Assembly: GCA_031273485.1 (NCBI GenBank)
Contig: JAISRS010000108.1
Location: forward strand, 1 to 7,333
DNA length: 7,333 bases
Direction of reading: 5' to 3'
Origin: Prevotellaceae bacterium
GTDB taxonomy: Bacteria > Bacteroidota > Bacteroidia > Bacteroidales > UBA932
Shown: positions 6,324 through 7,333 of the stretch, in pieces
How the letters are laid out: each line of letters opens with the position of its first letter
Position numbering within the stretch: the first letter of the stretch is position 1
Notes under the pieces: generated by a model
The model's database searches: none
Seen by the model: the letters and a program-made list of their open reading frames with translations, nothing else
What the model was told of the DNA's origin: nothing
Position numbers and translations under genes: made by a program

Positions 6324-7100
6324 TCAATCCGGTTTTATTATTGTACCCTTGTCGTTATCTACGTCCGAATACGATTTTATGACCACTTTTTTCACTCCTG
6401 CGTTTAATGCCGCAAATGCGTTATCTATTTTAGGAATCATGCCGTCCGAAATCACTCCGTCGGCTTTAAGTTTTGCACAATTTTCGGGATTGATTACCGG
6501 TATCGCCGAATTATCGTCATTGACGTCGGCGAGCAATCCTTTTTTGTCGAAGCAGTAAATTAATTCCACTTGATGATGTTGCGACAGAGCCACTGCGACG
6601 GATTGCGCAATGGTGTCGGCGTTACAGTTCAACAGAGTACCGTCTTTGTCGGCGGTTATGGAGCAAAGCACGGGAACCAGCTCGCCGTCGATGAAATTCA
6701 GCAGTTGTTTTGCATTTACACATTCAACCGGAACATCGCCCACATAGCCGAAATCTATGGGTTTTGGGTTTCTTTTGACGGCTTTTATCAATCCCGCATC
6801 GGCGCCCGACAAGCCCAGTGCATTGCAGCCAAGGGCTTGAAGCTGTGAAACAAGCGTTTTATTTATCAAACCTGCATATACCATTGTAACTACTCTCACT
6901 GTTTCCCAATCGGTAATGCGACGCCCGTCTATAATTTTGGTCGGGATGCCTAATTTTGTGGAGATTGAAGTTGCTACTTTGCCTCCTCCGTGAATCAGTA
7001 TTTTTTTACCCGTGCGAACTGCAAATTTTTCCACGAAACATCTTAAGGCTTCGGGATTGTCTATCACATTTCCACCTATTTTAACGACCGAAATCTCCAT
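6324..7100 (-). CDS. argB: Acetylglutamate (or succinylglutamate) kinase
   Basis: 258-residue amino-acid-kinase-fold enzyme, full length for ArgB, catalysing the second step of arginine synthesis (phosphorylation of the N-acylated glutamate). Motifs in order: KIGGN (7-11) and HGGG (37-40) for phosphate binding, DGRRITD (58-64), LLNCNADTIA (156-164) with D162, and SDGMIPKIDNA (218-228) with K224, the expected catalytic lysine. Bacteroides fragilis makes arginine through N-succinyl intermediates (its transcarbamylase uses N-succinylornithine), so the natural substrate here may be N-succinylglutamate; that is inference from lineage. The start at 7100 lies 12 bp after the stop of the upstream hydrolase with no promoter between, so they are probably cotranscribed. 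No other arg gene is in the window. Confidence 0.95.
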   Translation of the reverse strand: MEISVVKIGGNVIDNPEALRCFVEKFAVRTGKKILIHGGGKVATSISTKLGIPTKIIDGRRITDWETVRVVTMVYAGLINKTLVSQLQALGCNALGLSGADAGLIKAVKRNPKPIDFGYVGDVPVECVNAKQLLNFIDGELVPVLCSITADKDGTLLNCNADTIAQSVAVALSQHHQVELIYCFDKKGLLADVNDDNSAIPVINPENCAKLKADGVISDGMIPKIDNAFAALNAGVKKVVIKSYSDVDNDKGTIIKPD

Positions 7101-7112
7101 AATATCAACGTT

Positions 7113-7333
7113 CTATTTTAGTTTGATGACTTCGCTGCCGGCTAAGAGGAATGCGCCTGTTCCGTAAACTTCCCAGCTTTCGCTGTTAAAGTTTTTGCGG
7201 GGGTCGGCGCCGATGGGTTGCACCCAACCTACACGACCTTCTTCATTTACGCATTTATTTAATGCTATCCATGCTTTTTCAACAGCCGGTTTATACGTCG
7301 CTTTGTCGAGCAATTTATTGTTGATGCCCCAAG
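7113..7333 (-). CDS. GH105/GH88-type unsaturated glucuronyl or rhamnogalacturonyl hydrolase, C-terminal end (5' part outside window)
   Basis: The last 72 residues of a larger protein; the frame is open to the window edge (visible start WGINNKLLDKATY), so the TTG at 7311-7313 is internal and not a start. The segments WGINN, AWIALNKCV, GRVGWVQPIGADP and EVYGTGAFLLAGSEV match the end of the alpha/alpha barrel of the YteR/GH88 superfamily. Such enzymes hydrate and release the unsaturated sugar from oligosaccharides left by pectin or glycosaminoglycan lyases. Catalytic Asp residues and any signal peptide are upstream, so the exact substrate is open; the tail resembles rhamnogalacturonyl hydrolases most. 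It ends in TAG, 12 bp before argB. Confidence 0.8.
   Translation of the reverse strand, partial: WGINNKLLDKATYKPAVEKAWIALNKCVNEEGRVGWVQPIGADPRKNFNSESWEVYGTGAFLLAGSEVIKLK

Overview
The window looks like ordinary chromosome from a member of the Bacteroidota, most likely Bacteroidales. Four things point there: a near-perfect Bacteroidetes promoter (TTTG, 20 bp, TATCTTTG) before the ATPase gene; a TraR/DksA-like regulator with a half-lost zinc finger directly upstream of lspA; an LspA carrying the long insert I associate with this phylum; and two plant-glycan enzymes (GH2 beta-galactosidase and GH105/GH88-type hydrolase) at the ends. I cannot name the genus. No RNA gene, CRISPR array, insertion sequence or integrase is visible.

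Layout. Positions 1-1071 (+) hold the C-terminal part of a GH2 beta-galactosidase cut by the window start. Positions 1072-1291 are a convergent intergenic stretch with a 21-bp minisatellite and a stem-loop that can end the minus-strand transcript arriving from the right. Every later gene is on the minus strand, described here in transcription order from the right edge: a GH105/GH88-type hydrolase end (7113-7333), argB (6324-7100), a DksA-like regulator (5839-6222), lspA (5179-5829), a Nudix hydrolase with a Nudix_N domain (4456-5103), a Wzx-like flippase (2876-4390), a strong terminator (2751-2790), then a separately promoted DUF234-type ATPase (1292-2674).

How it works together. The hydrolase and argB are 12 bp apart and probably share a transcript, although they have no obvious metabolic link. 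The DksA-like gene has a candidate promoter of its own and is 9 bp from lspA, a likely two-gene unit. The Nudix and flippase genes follow with gaps of 75 and 65 bp, no convincing terminator between them and no clear promoter, so readthrough as far as the terminator at 2751-2790 is plausible. The ATPase is an independent single-gene unit bounded by an upstream terminator and promoter and a downstream hairpin.

Novelty. I found no convincing undescribed multi-gene system. The best leads are the isolated ATPase with a PD-(D/E)XK-like C-terminal domain, the minisatellite and overlapping hairpins at its 3' side, and three families of short intergenic repeats, one of which may run into the flippase 3' end.
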